Positions 9,047 to 16,927 of a DNA stretch of 64,000 bases are shown here, piece by piece. The position numbers and the translations under genes were made by a program. Source of the stretch: Negativicutes bacterium (GTDB lineage: Bacteria > Bacillota > Negativicutes > Anaeromusales > Anaeromusaceae); NCBI GenBank assembly GCA_009929485.1, contig SAAJ01000011.1, positions 19,162-83,161 of the forward strand. The letters run 5' to 3'. The first letter of the stretch is position 1; each line of letters opens with the position of its first letter. The notes beneath the pieces were generated by a model that was not told the DNA's origin, did no database searches, and saw nothing but the letters and a program-made list of their open reading frames with translations.

Positions 9047-10576
9047 TTATACCGGGAGGTTGCCGTGCTTTTTGGCCGGACGAGCCTCACGCTTGCTGGA
9101 CAACATGTTGAAGGCCGTAATAATGCGCGGACGAGTTTCCTTGGGCTCAATGACGATGTCAACGAAGCCGCGTTCAGCCGCTTTGTACGGAGTTGCGAAC
9201 TCTTCAACATATTTTTCGGTTTTCGCAGCCACATCAGGATCCTTACGGAAGATGATGTTAGCAGCACCGGCAGGACCCATAACGGCAATCTCAGCAGTCG
9301 GCCAAGCAAACACTTGATCGGCGCCCAAGTCCTGAGAGCACATGGCCAGATAGGAACCGCCATACGCTTTACGGGTAATTACGGTTACTTTCGGCACGCT
9401 GGCTTCGGAATATGCATAAAGCATTTTGGCGCCATGACGGATGATACCGCCATATTCTTGATCAACACCAGGCAAGAAGCCAGGAACGTCAACCAAGGTG
9501 AGAATCGGAATATTGAAGGCATCGCAGAAACGAATAAACCGCGCGGATTTATCCGAAGCGTTGATGTCTAAGCAGCCAGCCATAACGTTCGGCTGATTGG
9601 CAATAATACCGACCGCGCGACCGTCCAAGCGGGCAAAGCAAGTGATGATGTTCTGCGCATAATGCTTATGCGATTCATAGAACTCACCATTGTCAACCAC
9701 TTCGCGGATTACATCGAACATGTCGTAAGGCATGTTCGGGTTATCCGGCAGCAAGGTGTTGAGCTCGTCAGACATGCGGTTCGGGCAGTCGCCGGTATCC
9801 ACAACCGGAGTTTCTTCCAGGTTGTTGCTGGGCAGGAAGCTCAGCAGGTACTGGATCTGCTCCAGGCAGTCCTGATCATTTTCAGCTGCAAAATGAGCCA
9901 CCCCAGATACGGAGTTATGCGTCATAGCGCCGCCGAGGTCTTCTGCGGTTACTTCTTCCGCCGTAACGGATTTAATAACTGCAGGACCGGTAATAAACAT
10001 CTGGCTGGTGTTCTTCACCATATAGATGAAGTCGGTCAGAGCCGGAGAATACACAGCGCCGCCAGCACATGGTCCCATGATTACGGAAATCTGCGGGACA
10101 ACGCCGGATGCCAGAGTGTTTTTGTAGAAAATTTTGCCGTAGCCTGCCAAAGCGTCAACCGCTTCTTGAATACGAGCGCCGCCGGAATCGTTTATACCAA
10201 CGATCGGAGCTCCCATTTTCAAGGACAGATCCAACACTTTACAGATTTTAGCAGCATGCATTTCACCCAAAGAACCGCCTTCGCAGGTGAAATCCTGAGC
10301 AAATGCATACACCAGGCGGCCATTAACCGTGCCGTAGCCGGTAATAACGCCTTCGGCGGGAATTTCTTTCGTCTGCATGCCAAAGTTTACGCAACGATGC
10401 CGTACAAACTGATCCAATTCCACAAAGCTTTCGGGGTCAAAAAAGAATTCAATGCGCTCACGGGCCGTCATCTTACCGGAAGCATGTTGCTTTTCAACGC
10501 GTTTTGCGCCGCCGGCTTGCATGATTTTGGCCTGATTGGCTTTCAGTTCTTGGATTTTTTCCTGAACAGTAGCCAT
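9047..10576 (-). CDS. mmdA: Methylmalonyl-CoA decarboxylase alpha subunit (carboxyltransferase)
   Basis: A 509-residue biotin-dependent acyl-CoA carboxyltransferase with two crotonase-like halves. Recognisable stretches are GGAKRVEKQHASGKMTARER at the start, SGGARIQEAVDAL, MGPCAGGAVYSPAL and the second-half motif VDVPGFLPGVDQE. It transfers the carboxyl group of (S)-methylmalonyl-CoA to biotin on the gamma subunit. In the full complex, decarboxylation then drives Na+ export. The start has AGGAGGTG upstream. The neighbours (epimerase, mutase, biotin carrier) support this substrate over propionyl-CoA carboxylase or glutaconyl-CoA decarboxylase. Confidence 0.95.
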   Translation of the reverse strand: MATVQEKIQELKANQAKIMQAGGAKRVEKQHASGKMTARERIEFFFDPESFVELDQFVRHRCVNFGMQTKEIPAEGVITGYGTVNGRLVYAFAQDFTCEGGSLGEMHAAKICKVLDLSLKMGAPIVGINDSGGARIQEAVDALAGYGKIFYKNTLASGVVPQISVIMGPCAGGAVYSPALTDFIYMVKNTSQMFITGPAVIKSVTAEEVTAEDLGGAMTHNSVSGVAHFAAENDQDCLEQIQYLLSFLPSNNLEETPVVDTGDCPNRMSDELNTLLPDNPNMPYDMFDVIREVVDNGEFYESHKHYAQNIITCFARLDGRAVGIIANQPNVMAGCLDINASDKSARFIRFCDAFNIPILTLVDVPGFLPGVDQEYGGIIRHGAKMLYAYSEASVPKVTVITRKAYGGSYLAMCSQDLGADQVFAWPTAEIAVMGPAGAANIIFRKDPDVAAKTEKYVEEFATPYKAAERGFVDIVIEPKETRPRIITAFNMLSSKREARPAKKHGNLPV

Positions 10577-10606
10577 CGTACACCTCCTGTAGATTCTCGC
10601 AATGAT

Positions 10607-11014
10607 CTATTTGCGCTCGGACAGTTCCACCAGCACACTGCCGGTCGCTTTCGGATGTACGAAGGCGATGCTGGCTCCACCGGCACCATAGCGGGGTTTT
10701 TCGTCAATCATACGAATGCCTTGCTCTTTCAAAGTAGCAAGCGCAGCTTCCAGGTTTTCGACGCGGAACGCCACATGCTGGATGCCTTCGCCTTTTTTCT
10801 CAATGAACTTGGCAATCGGGCCGTCTGGGCTAGTGGACTCCAACAGTTCCACTTCGCTGTCGCCGCAAGGAATGAAGCAAACGCGAACTTTCTGCTCTTC
10901 TACCACTTCTTCGCCCATGGCTTGCAGGCCCAAAACTTCTGTATAGAATTTTTTAGCCTGTTCGAGATCTTTTACTGCAATCCCGATATGATCTACTTTC
11001 AAAGCTTTAAACAC
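10607..11014 (-). CDS. mce: Methylmalonyl-CoA epimerase
   Basis: A 135-residue vicinal-oxygen-chelate (glyoxalase-fold) protein. The N-terminal VDHIGIAVKDLEQAKKFY motif and GEGIQHVAFRVENLEAAL supply the metal-binding His residues, and the C-terminal GSVLVELSE supplies the Glu. It interconverts (R)- and (S)-methylmalonyl-CoA, linking mutase product to decarboxylase substrate. The start is GTG with GGAGGT upstream. It lies between meaB and mmdA, exactly where the pathway requires it. Confidence 0.96.
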   Translation of the reverse strand: MFKALKVDHIGIAVKDLEQAKKFYTEVLGLQAMGEEVVEEQKVRVCFIPCGDSEVELLESTSPDGPIAKFIEKKGEGIQHVAFRVENLEAALATLKEQGIRMIDEKPRYGAGGASIAFVHPKATGSVLVELSERK

Positions 11015-11050
11015 GATTCTACCTCCTCTTTCTAAGCTTGCTCTAGGAAC

Positions 11051-11989
11051 TCAGCGCAACACTTGGTGTAAAATTTCACGCACCACCGAATAGGGATCTT
11101 TCTCTCTTTGCTCTACTTGGATAACCAAGTTGTCAAAGTTTCCAGACTCCTGCAGATGACGCATAACTTTCCTGCCAATTTCCTCGTCCAGTAAATCCAG
11201 TAGCTCGTTTTTCGTCCGCTCGCGTCGACGCACCGTTAGAGCGCCGCTTGTTTGCAGATATTCAAAATGTTCGCCAATGGTCTCTACCAGCTCAGTTACG
11301 CCCTCATCCCGGCTGGCTACCGTCCGCTTCACCGGCGGTCTCCAGTCGGTATGCTCCTGATTTAAGTCGAGCATCATGTCTAATTCGACATGGAGCTTGT
11401 CGACTCCTTCCCTGTCCGCTTTGTTGATGGCAAAGACATCGCCAATTTCCAAAATGCCTGCTTTGATCGCTTGAATGTCGTCTCCCAGACCGGGAACCAT
11501 CACTACAATTGTAGTGTCCGCAGCCTTTACGATGTCGACTTCTGACTGACCAACGCCGACGGTTTCAACAAAGACTACGTCCATGCCAAACGCGTCAAGG
11601 ATTTTCACAGCTTCCGCCGTTTTGCGCGACAAGCCTCCCAGAGAACCTCTGGTGCCCATACTACGGATAAATACGCCTTCGTCCATGGTGAGATCCACCA
11701 TGCGGATGCGGTCGCCTAAAATAGCGCCGCCCGAAAAAGGACTTGTAGGGTCAATGGCAATAATGCCTACTGTCTTGCCTTGGCGGCGATAAGCTTTGGC
11801 AAGTTTGTCGGTCAACGTGCTTTTACCGGCTCCCGGCGCGCCAGTGATACCGATAACATGAGCTCGGCCAGTATGAGGATACAGGGCTTTCATAATGTCT
11901 ACCGCCGTATCATACTCATTCTCCACCGCTGTAATCGCCTTAGAGAGCGCTCTCCGAGATCCTGCTAGCACTTGTTCTGCAATATTCAT
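11051..11989 (-). CDS. meaB: Methylmalonyl-CoA mutase-associated GTPase MeaB
   Basis: About 312 residues of a G3E-family P-loop GTPase with GITGAPGAGKSTLTDKL (Walker A), IAIDPTSPFSGGAILGDRIR, FVETVGVGQSEVD (Walker B) and NKAD. MeaB (ArgK family) protects the B12 mutase from inactivation and gates cofactor loading. Possible starts are the ATG used here, a TTG six bases earlier, and a GTG at 12004; the nearest AGGTGG site fits the TTG or the ATG. It is positioned between the mutase small subunit and the epimerase. Confidence 0.94.
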   Translation of the reverse strand: MNIAEQVLAGSRRALSKAITAVENEYDTAVDIMKALYPHTGRAHVIGITGAPGAGKSTLTDKLAKAYRRQGKTVGIIAIDPTSPFSGGAILGDRIRMVDLTMDEGVFIRSMGTRGSLGGLSRKTAEAVKILDAFGMDVVFVETVGVGQSEVDIVKAADTTIVVMVPGLGDDIQAIKAGILEIGDVFAINKADREGVDKLHVELDMMLDLNQEHTDWRPPVKRTVASRDEGVTELVETIGEHFEYLQTSGALTVRRRERTKNELLDLLDEEIGRKVMRHLQESGNFDNLVIQVEQREKDPYSVVREILHQVLR

Positions 11990-12073
11990 TGGCAAATGCA
12001 CCACCTTATGGCCGCCCGCCTAAAGGCGGACGGCCACACATTCCTAACATAACCTGTGAACAGGCTAAAACGC

Positions 12074-12466
12074 TTATTTTACGTTTTCGTTGATAAAAGC
12101 TACGATGTCAGCGGTGGAAGTTCCTGGAGTAAAGACAGCGGCTACGCCGGCTTCTTTCAGGAAAGGAATGTCGCTGTCGGGGATAACGCCGCCGCCAACA
12201 ACCAGTACGTCGGCCATGTCTTTTTCCTTCAAGCCTGCAATAACTTTCGGGAAAAGAGTGTTATGAGCGCCGGACAGCAGGCTCAGAGCCACTACATCGA
12301 CGTCCTCTTGCAAAGATGTCTCTACAATTTGTTCCACAGTTTGACGCAGGCCGGTATAAATAACCTCGAAACCTGCATCGCGCAAAGCGCGAGCCACTAC
12401 TTTTGCGCCGCGGTCATGACCGTCAAGGCCCGGTTTAGCTACTAATATACGAATTTTTTTCTCCAT
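12074..12466 (-). CDS. mcmB: Methylmalonyl-CoA mutase, B12-binding subunit
   Basis: A 130-residue cobalamin-binding domain as a separate protein. [18 protein letters not shown] carries the DxHxxG motif whose His is the lower cobalt ligand, and [13 protein letters not shown] and VVGGGVIP complete the fold. Together with the 547-residue catalytic subunit encoded just upstream it forms the two-piece adenosylcobalamin-dependent mutase. The 28-base gap and shared strand point to coupled expression. The gene symbol is descriptive; naming varies among genomes. Confidence 0.94.
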   Translation of the reverse strand: MEKKIRILVAKPGLDGHDRGAKVVARALRDAGFEVIYTGLRQTVEQIVETSLQEDVDVVALSLLSGAHNTLFPKVIAGLKEKDMADVLVVGGGVIPDSDIPFLKEAGVAAVFTPGTSTADIVAFINENVK

Positions 12467-12494
12467 CGTTCGCTGTGCCTCCTAACTCTATCGC

Positions 12495-14138
12495 TTACAG
12501 GGTGCTTCCCGGTTGATATTCGCCGAATACTTTACGCATTACGCCGCAAACTTCGCCCAAAGTGGCATACGCTTTAACTGCATCCAAAATCAAAGGCATG
12601 AGATTGTCTTCGCCTTTGCAAGCCGCTTCCAAAGCAGCCAATTTGGCAGTAACAGCAGCGTTGTCGCGAGTAGCGCGCAATTTTGCCAATTTATCCTTCT
12701 GCAGCTTACCAACGGACTCGTCGATTTTCAGCAGACCTTCAACAGGCTTTTCTTCGATTTGGAACTTATTGACGCCAACGATGACGCGCTCTTTGCGTTC
12801 CACTTCCATTTGCCATTTATAAGCGCTGTCCTGAATTTCTTTTTGGACATAGGCTTTTTCAATAGCTACAACTGCGCCGCCCAAATCATCAATTTTCTTG
12901 ATGTAGTCGAGAGCTTCGCTTTCGATCTGGGTGGTCAAAGCTTCTACATAGTAGGAGCCGCCCAACGGATCGACGACGTCAGCCAGGCCGCTTTCATAAG
13001 CGACAATCTGCTGGGTACGCAGAGCAACGCGTACGGAATCTTCCGTAGGCAGTGCCAACGCTTCGTCCTTGGAGTTGGTATGCAGGGACTGCGTACCGCC
13101 GAGAACGGCAGCTGCGGTCTGCAAAGCCACGCGGACAATGTTGTTGTCCGGCTGTTGCGCCGTCAGCATGGAACCAGCAGTCTGGGTATGCACGCGCAGC
13201 ATCCAGGAGCGAGGGTTCGTAGCGCCAAAGCGCTCTTTCATGATTTTAGCCCAAACGCGGCGGGAAGCGCGGAATTTCGCAACTTCTTCCAACACGTTGT
13301 TATGAGCATTCCAGAAGAAGGACAGACGTCCAGCGAAATCATCAACATTCAGGCCGGCTTTAATAGCCGCATCGACATAGGCAATGCCGTTGGCGATAGT
13401 GAAAGCGATTTCTTGGGAAGCAGTCGAGCCAGCTTCACGAATGTGATAGCCGGAAATAGAGATGGTGTTCCACAGGGGAACGTTTTTCGAGCAATATTCG
13501 AAAATATTGGTAATCAGACGCATGGACGGCTTAGGCGGGAAAATGTAAGTACCGCGAGCCGCATACTCTTTCAAAATATCATTCTGGATGGTGCCGCGCA
13601 GTTTGTCAGCGCTGACGCCTTGTTTCTCGCCAACGGCGATGTACATGGCCAAAAGTACCGAAGCCGGCGCGTTGATGGTCATGGAAGTGGATACTTTGCT
13701 CAGATCAATCTGATCAAAGAGGATTTCCATGTCGGCCAGCGAGTCGATAGCCACGCCCACCTTGCCTACTTCGCCTTCAGCCATATCGTCGTCAGAATCG
13801 TAACCGATCTGAGTCGGCAGGTCAAATGCGCAAGACAGGCCGGTGCTGCCCGATTCGAGCAGGTAACGGTAACGCTTGTTGGATTCTTCCGCCGTGGAGA
13901 AGCCGGCATACATACGCATGGTCCAGAAACGGCCACGGTACATGGTAGGCTGTACGCCACGGGTGAAGGGATAGGATCCTGGGAATCCGATATCGTTGAC
14001 ATAGTCGGTTCCTTCGATATCCAACGGAGTGTAGAGACGATTGTGGGCCAGGTTACCGCGTTCAGGATTTTTCGCAATAGCCTTTTCCACTTTGGCTGCA
14101 TAGGCTGCCAATTTTTCTTTCAAAACTTCATTGCTCAT
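12495..14138 (-). CDS. mcmA: Methylmalonyl-CoA mutase, large catalytic subunit
   Basis: A 547-residue TIM-barrel mutase domain lacking the B12 domain, which is encoded by the next gene. Diagnostic stretches are [56 protein letters not shown] and [13 protein letters not shown]. It interconverts succinyl-CoA and (R)-methylmalonyl-CoA by radical rearrangement. The ATG at 14138 has AAAGGAGG ten bases upstream. In a succinate-fermenting context the flux is probably from succinyl-CoA towards methylmalonyl-CoA. Confidence 0.96.
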   Translation of the reverse strand: MSNEVLKEKLAAYAAKVEKAIAKNPERGNLAHNRLYTPLDIEGTDYVNDIGFPGSYPFTRGVQPTMYRGRFWTMRMYAGFSTAEESNKRYRYLLESGSTGLSCAFDLPTQIGYDSDDDMAEGEVGKVGVAIDSLADMEILFDQIDLSKVSTSMTINAPASVLLAMYIAVGEKQGVSADKLRGTIQNDILKEYAARGTYIFPPKPSMRLITNIFEYCSKNVPLWNTISISGYHIREAGSTASQEIAFTIANGIAYVDAAIKAGLNVDDFAGRLSFFWNAHNNVLEEVAKFRASRRVWAKIMKERFGATNPRSWMLRVHTQTAGSMLTAQQPDNNIVRVALQTAAAVLGGTQSLHTNSKDEALALPTEDSVRVALRTQQIVAYESGLADVVDPLGGSYYVEALTTQIESEALDYIKKIDDLGGAVVAIEKAYVQKEIQDSAYKWQMEVERKERVIVGVNKFQIEEKPVEGLLKIDESVGKLQKDKLAKLRATRDNAAVTAKLAALEAACKGEDNLMPLILDAVKAYATLGEVCGVMRKVFGEYQPGSTL

Positions 14139-14165
14139 TAACAAAGGGCCTCCTTTACTCTTTCT

Positions 14166-15674
14166 TTATTTCAATTTCATTGTGCCCGTTTCTTGAAAAC
14201 GGACATGCCACGAAAGGGCCTCGGACAAAATGTGCGGGGTATGCGCATTTTTTGTCGCTTTACAAGCACGTTCATAGTAGTCCAGCAACATGGGCTTGAA
14301 GTCGGGATGAGCACAGTTTTCAATAATAACCTTAGCTCGCTCACGCGGGCTGAGGCCGCGCACATCAGCCAGACCTTGCTCAGTAACAAAGACGTCAATG
14401 TCATGCTCGCTGTGATCCACATGGGATACAAAAGGCACGATCGAGGAAATAGCACCGTCCTTCGCCGTTGAAGTGGAGAAGAACATGGTCAAATAGCCGT
14501 TACGAGCGAAATCGCCGGAACCGCCAATACCATTCATCATTTTGCTGCCCATGATATGAGTGGAGTTGACATTACCATAAATGTCAAATTCAATCGCCGT
14601 ATTCATGGCGATAATCCCCAATCGACGGGCCAGTTCCGGGCTGTTGGAAATTTCCTGCGGCCGCAGAACCATCTTAGTACGATATTCATCAATATTTTGA
14701 TACAAACGCTCCAAGCCTTCCGGAGACGGCGAGAAGGAAGTACCAGAGGCAAAGCGAAGTTTTCCGGCGTCAGCCAAATCCAGCATGCCGTCCTGAATAA
14801 CTTCGGTAAAAACTTCAAGGTTTTCAAAATCGGAATTCACAAAGCCAGTGACAACAGCGTTTGCTACAGAGCCTACGCCAGATTGCAAAGGCAACAGGTT
14901 TTTCGGCAAACGGCCGGCTTTGATTTCCTGATGGAAAAACTCAATAGCCAGTTCCGACATTTTTTTAGAATCATCGTCAATGGGCGCAAAACCGCGCACA
15001 TCGTCTTTGATGTCGCAAGCGACAATATACTTGATTTTATCCGGACCGCAGGGAATATAGGGAGTTCCAATCCGTTCGTCAACTTTGCACAACGGAATAG
15101 CTTTGCGGTGCGGCGGATCTTCCGGCGTATAGACATCATGCATGCCTTCCAGCTCTAACGGCTGGCTGGTATTCACTTCTACGATAACTACATCGGCTTC
15201 CTGTACAAAGGATGCGGTGTTCCCCATAGAGGTCGTAGGAATAATATGGCCTTCTTCCGTAATCGCACAGGCTTCTACGATAGCCACATCCACTTTGCCG
15301 CCAAGAAAACCATAACGCACCATCTGGGCGGAATGGCTCAAGTGCAGGTCAAAGTATTCCAATTTACCCGCATTTAAGGCTTTACGCAAATCATTGTTGG
15401 TCTGATAAGGCATACGGCGGGCAATACCGCCAACCTCCATCAAAGCGCCATCCAATTCCTTGCCTACGGAAGCGCCTGTCCAAAGGTTAATCTGGAAAGG
15501 TTCTTTTTTCATTCGCTCCGCCAACGCCAAAGGCACAGCCTTCGGATAGCCGGCAGGAGTGAAACCGCTGGCGCCAATGTTCATCCCGGGTTTAATAAAG
15601 GCTGCAGCTTCTTCGGCGCTGACAATCTTTGCATGCAGTTCTTTATTGCGCACGCGATCCCGAATGTCAATCAT
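14166..15674 (-). CDS. Succinate/propionyl-CoA:acyl-CoA transferase (Cat1/Ach1 family)
   Basis: A 502-residue family I CoA-transferase of the acetyl-CoA hydrolase/succinate CoA-transferase group. ASGFTPAGYPKAVPLAL lies near the N-terminus. The segment NTAIEFDIYGNVNSTH carries the expected catalytic Glu, and GIGGSGDFARNGYLTMFF is the family's glycine-rich signature. As first gene of the methylmalonyl-CoA operon it most likely moves CoA from propionyl-CoA to succinate, closing the cycle without ATP cost; acetyl-CoA could also serve as donor. The ATG has GGAGG ten bases upstream, and a 370-base leader precedes it. Confidence 0.9.
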   Translation of the reverse strand: MIDIRDRVRNKELHAKIVSAEEAAAFIKPGMNIGASGFTPAGYPKAVPLALAERMKKEPFQINLWTGASVGKELDGALMEVGGIARRMPYQTNNDLRKALNAGKLEYFDLHLSHSAQMVRYGFLGGKVDVAIVEACAITEEGHIIPTTSMGNTASFVQEADVVIVEVNTSQPLELEGMHDVYTPEDPPHRKAIPLCKVDERIGTPYIPCGPDKIKYIVACDIKDDVRGFAPIDDDSKKMSELAIEFFHQEIKAGRLPKNLLPLQSGVGSVANAVVTGFVNSDFENLEVFTEVIQDGMLDLADAGKLRFASGTSFSPSPEGLERLYQNIDEYRTKMVLRPQEISNSPELARRLGIIAMNTAIEFDIYGNVNSTHIMGSKMMNGIGGSGDFARNGYLTMFFSTSTAKDGAISSIVPFVSHVDHSEHDIDVFVTEQGLADVRGLSPRERAKVIIENCAHPDFKPMLLDYYERACKATKNAHTPHILSEALSWHVRFQETGTMKLK

Positions 15675-15863
15675 TAACAACTCTCCTCCTTAGTTCTGGC
15701 AACAGAAGCATTTTTACCGGAAATTCCTTGCACGTAATCTCCCTACTACCTCACCTCCAGCACTGATGCTGTTACGTAAGAATCCTTGCTTTTCAGGGCC
15801 GACACCCTTGCGTTCAATATAGAACAAGCTAGGATAGTCACTGCAAAAAAGGAAAGGGTCGCA

Positions 15864-15907
15864 AAAATGCCGTCAATTGACGGTTTCGCGGCAACTGACG
15901 GCATTTT
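15864..15907 (-). terminator. Hairpin with U-tract: rex terminator or operon attenuator
   Basis: The arms AAAATGCCGTCAGTTG and CAATTGACGGCATTTT pair over 16 bp in minus-strand RNA, with one G-U wobble and a 12-base loop, followed by TTTTTGCG. The right arm also contains the DNA palindrome CCGTCAATTGACGG. It lies 140 bases beyond rex and 190 bases before the CoA-transferase start, so it could end the rex transcript or act as an attenuator in the propionate leader. Confidence 0.6.
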
Positions 15908-15996
15908 CACACCCATGCAGCTTCAAAACGAACCGATAACACAAAAACTCATACAAGATATAATTACTATATTTAGTTATAAAAATCCTGCTCGAT

Positions 15997-16020
15997 TGTG
16001 AATGTATACACGTATTCACA
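15997..16020. promoter_or_regulatory. Inverted repeat TGTGAAT-N10-ATTCACA, candidate operator
   Basis: Seven-base arms separated by ten bases, with TGTATACA inside. The half-sites resemble Rex (TTGTGA/TCACAA) or Crp/Fnr half-sites, but the spacing is wider than the usual consensus of either. It lies just beyond the rex stop, upstream of the propionate operon. On the minus strand a larger imperfect stem (CTGCT...AGCAG) and GATTTTTAT follow, so a weak rex terminator is an alternative reading. Confidence 0.4.
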
Positions 16021-16047
16021 GCAGTTTTTTTATTTATAATACTCCAT

Positions 16048-16683
16048 CTAGTCTTGACGCGTCAAATAATAAGAAAGACTGCTTAAGCCTACTGACAAAT
16101 CTTCGTTAATTAAAGACACCTGACGCGGCACTTCAATCTTACGGGGAGCAAAGTTCCAAATCCCTTTGACACCAGCCGCCACCAGGCGATCTACCATCAG
16201 CTGCGCATGTTCCGCCGGCACGGCAATAATAGCAATCTGTATCTGCCGCTGCCGAACGATTTCTTCTAGTTGGTCGGCATGCTCAATGGCCACACCGTTT
16301 ACAACCATGCCAATACGCTCCGGCGCCACATCCAAGAGCGCCGCCATATTAAAACCTAAGGAAGAAAAATTTTTGTAATGCGCCAAGGCCCAACCCAAAT
16401 GTCCCATACCTACAACCGCAATATTCCAGTTGTGATGCAAACCAAGGATCTCGCCGATATTGCGCAAGAGCTCCCGCACATAATAACCGACGCCTTTTTT
16501 TCCAAATTGTCCGAAAGAAGCCAAATCCTTGCGAATCTGCTCTGGCGTCACGCCCAAGCGATTTCCCAGTTCCTCCGAGGAAATAATTTCAATCCCCTCT
16601 TCTTGGCTCAACTTCAGCGTGCGAAAGTACAGCGGCAAACGATCAATTGTCGCCTTCGAAATCATGATATGTTCTTTCAACAA
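16048..16683 (-). CDS. rex: Redox-sensing transcriptional repressor Rex
   Basis: A 211-residue protein. The N-terminal winged-helix domain (ISKATIDRLPLYFRTLKLSQ, then SEELGNRLGVTPEQIRKDLA) contacts DNA. The Rossmann domain (VVGMGHLGWALAHY) binds NADH and NAD+, and the C-terminal FAPRKIEVPRQV is typical of Rex. Rex releases DNA when NADH rises and controls fermentation and hydrogen genes. The TTG start at 16683 is favoured because GGGGGA precedes it at a suitable distance; the ATG at 16665 has no such site. It sits between the hydrogenase and propionate operons, both plausible targets. Confidence 0.95.
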   Translation of the reverse strand: MLKEHIMISKATIDRLPLYFRTLKLSQEEGIEIISSEELGNRLGVTPEQIRKDLASFGQFGKKGVGYYVRELLRNIGEILGLHHNWNIAVVGMGHLGWALAHYKNFSSLGFNMAALLDVAPERIGMVVNGVAIEHADQLEEIVRQRQIQIAIIAVPAEHAQLMVDRLVAAGVKGIWNFAPRKIEVPRQVSLINEDLSVGLSSLSYYLTRQD

Positions 16684-16793
16684 ACAATCCCCCTACTCCA
16701 CTGGGATTTCATTTTGTTCTTTAAAATCATTATTTTCTCTTTAACTTTACTTATCTTTATTTTGTTATTCGCACTACAATGACAAAATCCTCC

Positions 16794-16822
16794 TCTATAG
16801 AATATAAAAAATCGCATTACAA
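16794..16822 (-). promoter_or_regulatory. Sigma-A-type promoter of rex
   Basis: TTGTAA (16817-16822) and TATAGA (16794-16799) are separated by 17 bases. The promoter directly abuts the hydrogenase terminator and lies about 110 bases before the rex start. Confidence 0.65.
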
Positions 16823-16867
16823 AAGGAAAGGCGAATGTTGTTATATTCTGCAAATTCGCCTTTCCTT
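16823..16867 (-). terminator. Intrinsic terminator of the hydrogenase operon
   Basis: A perfect 13-bp stem AAGGAAAGGCGAA with its complement and a 19-base loop. It lies 60 bases after the hydrogenase large subunit, with CCTTTTGTAA following on the minus strand. Confidence 0.7.
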
Positions 16868-16927
16868 CTATTCTGAATATATGAAGCATTTACACGCGCC
16901 TGCTTAAACAGAAACGCCAAGAGCAGC

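Larger units (their letters stand above)
15681..16047. other. Non-coding leader between rex and the propionate operon
   Basis: No gene is visible in these 367 bases. The region carries a 16-bp hairpin with a minus-strand U-tract (15864-15907) and a 7-bp inverted repeat with a TGTATACA core (15997-16020); both are listed separately. Several weak minus-strand -10-like sequences occur (for example TATAAC and TATAGT just left of 15997), but none has a fully convincing -35. No cobalamin riboswitch signature was recognised. Confidence 0.6.

Noticed and set aside
9662..11035. Plus-strand open frame of 457 codons opposite mmdA and the epimerase
   Set aside because: It spans two well-recognised minus-strand genes and their spacer; no domain or start signal supports it.
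12513..14141. Plus-strand open frame of 542 codons opposite the mutase gene
   Set aside because: It mirrors the methylmalonyl-CoA mutase coding sequence, whose codon use and family motifs are clear on the minus strand; the antisense translation has no recognisable domain and no ribosome-binding site.
15681..16047. Cobalamin riboswitch before the B12-dependent mutase operon
   Set aside because: No B12-box-like conserved sequence was found in the leader; the hairpin there is a simple stem with a U-tract.
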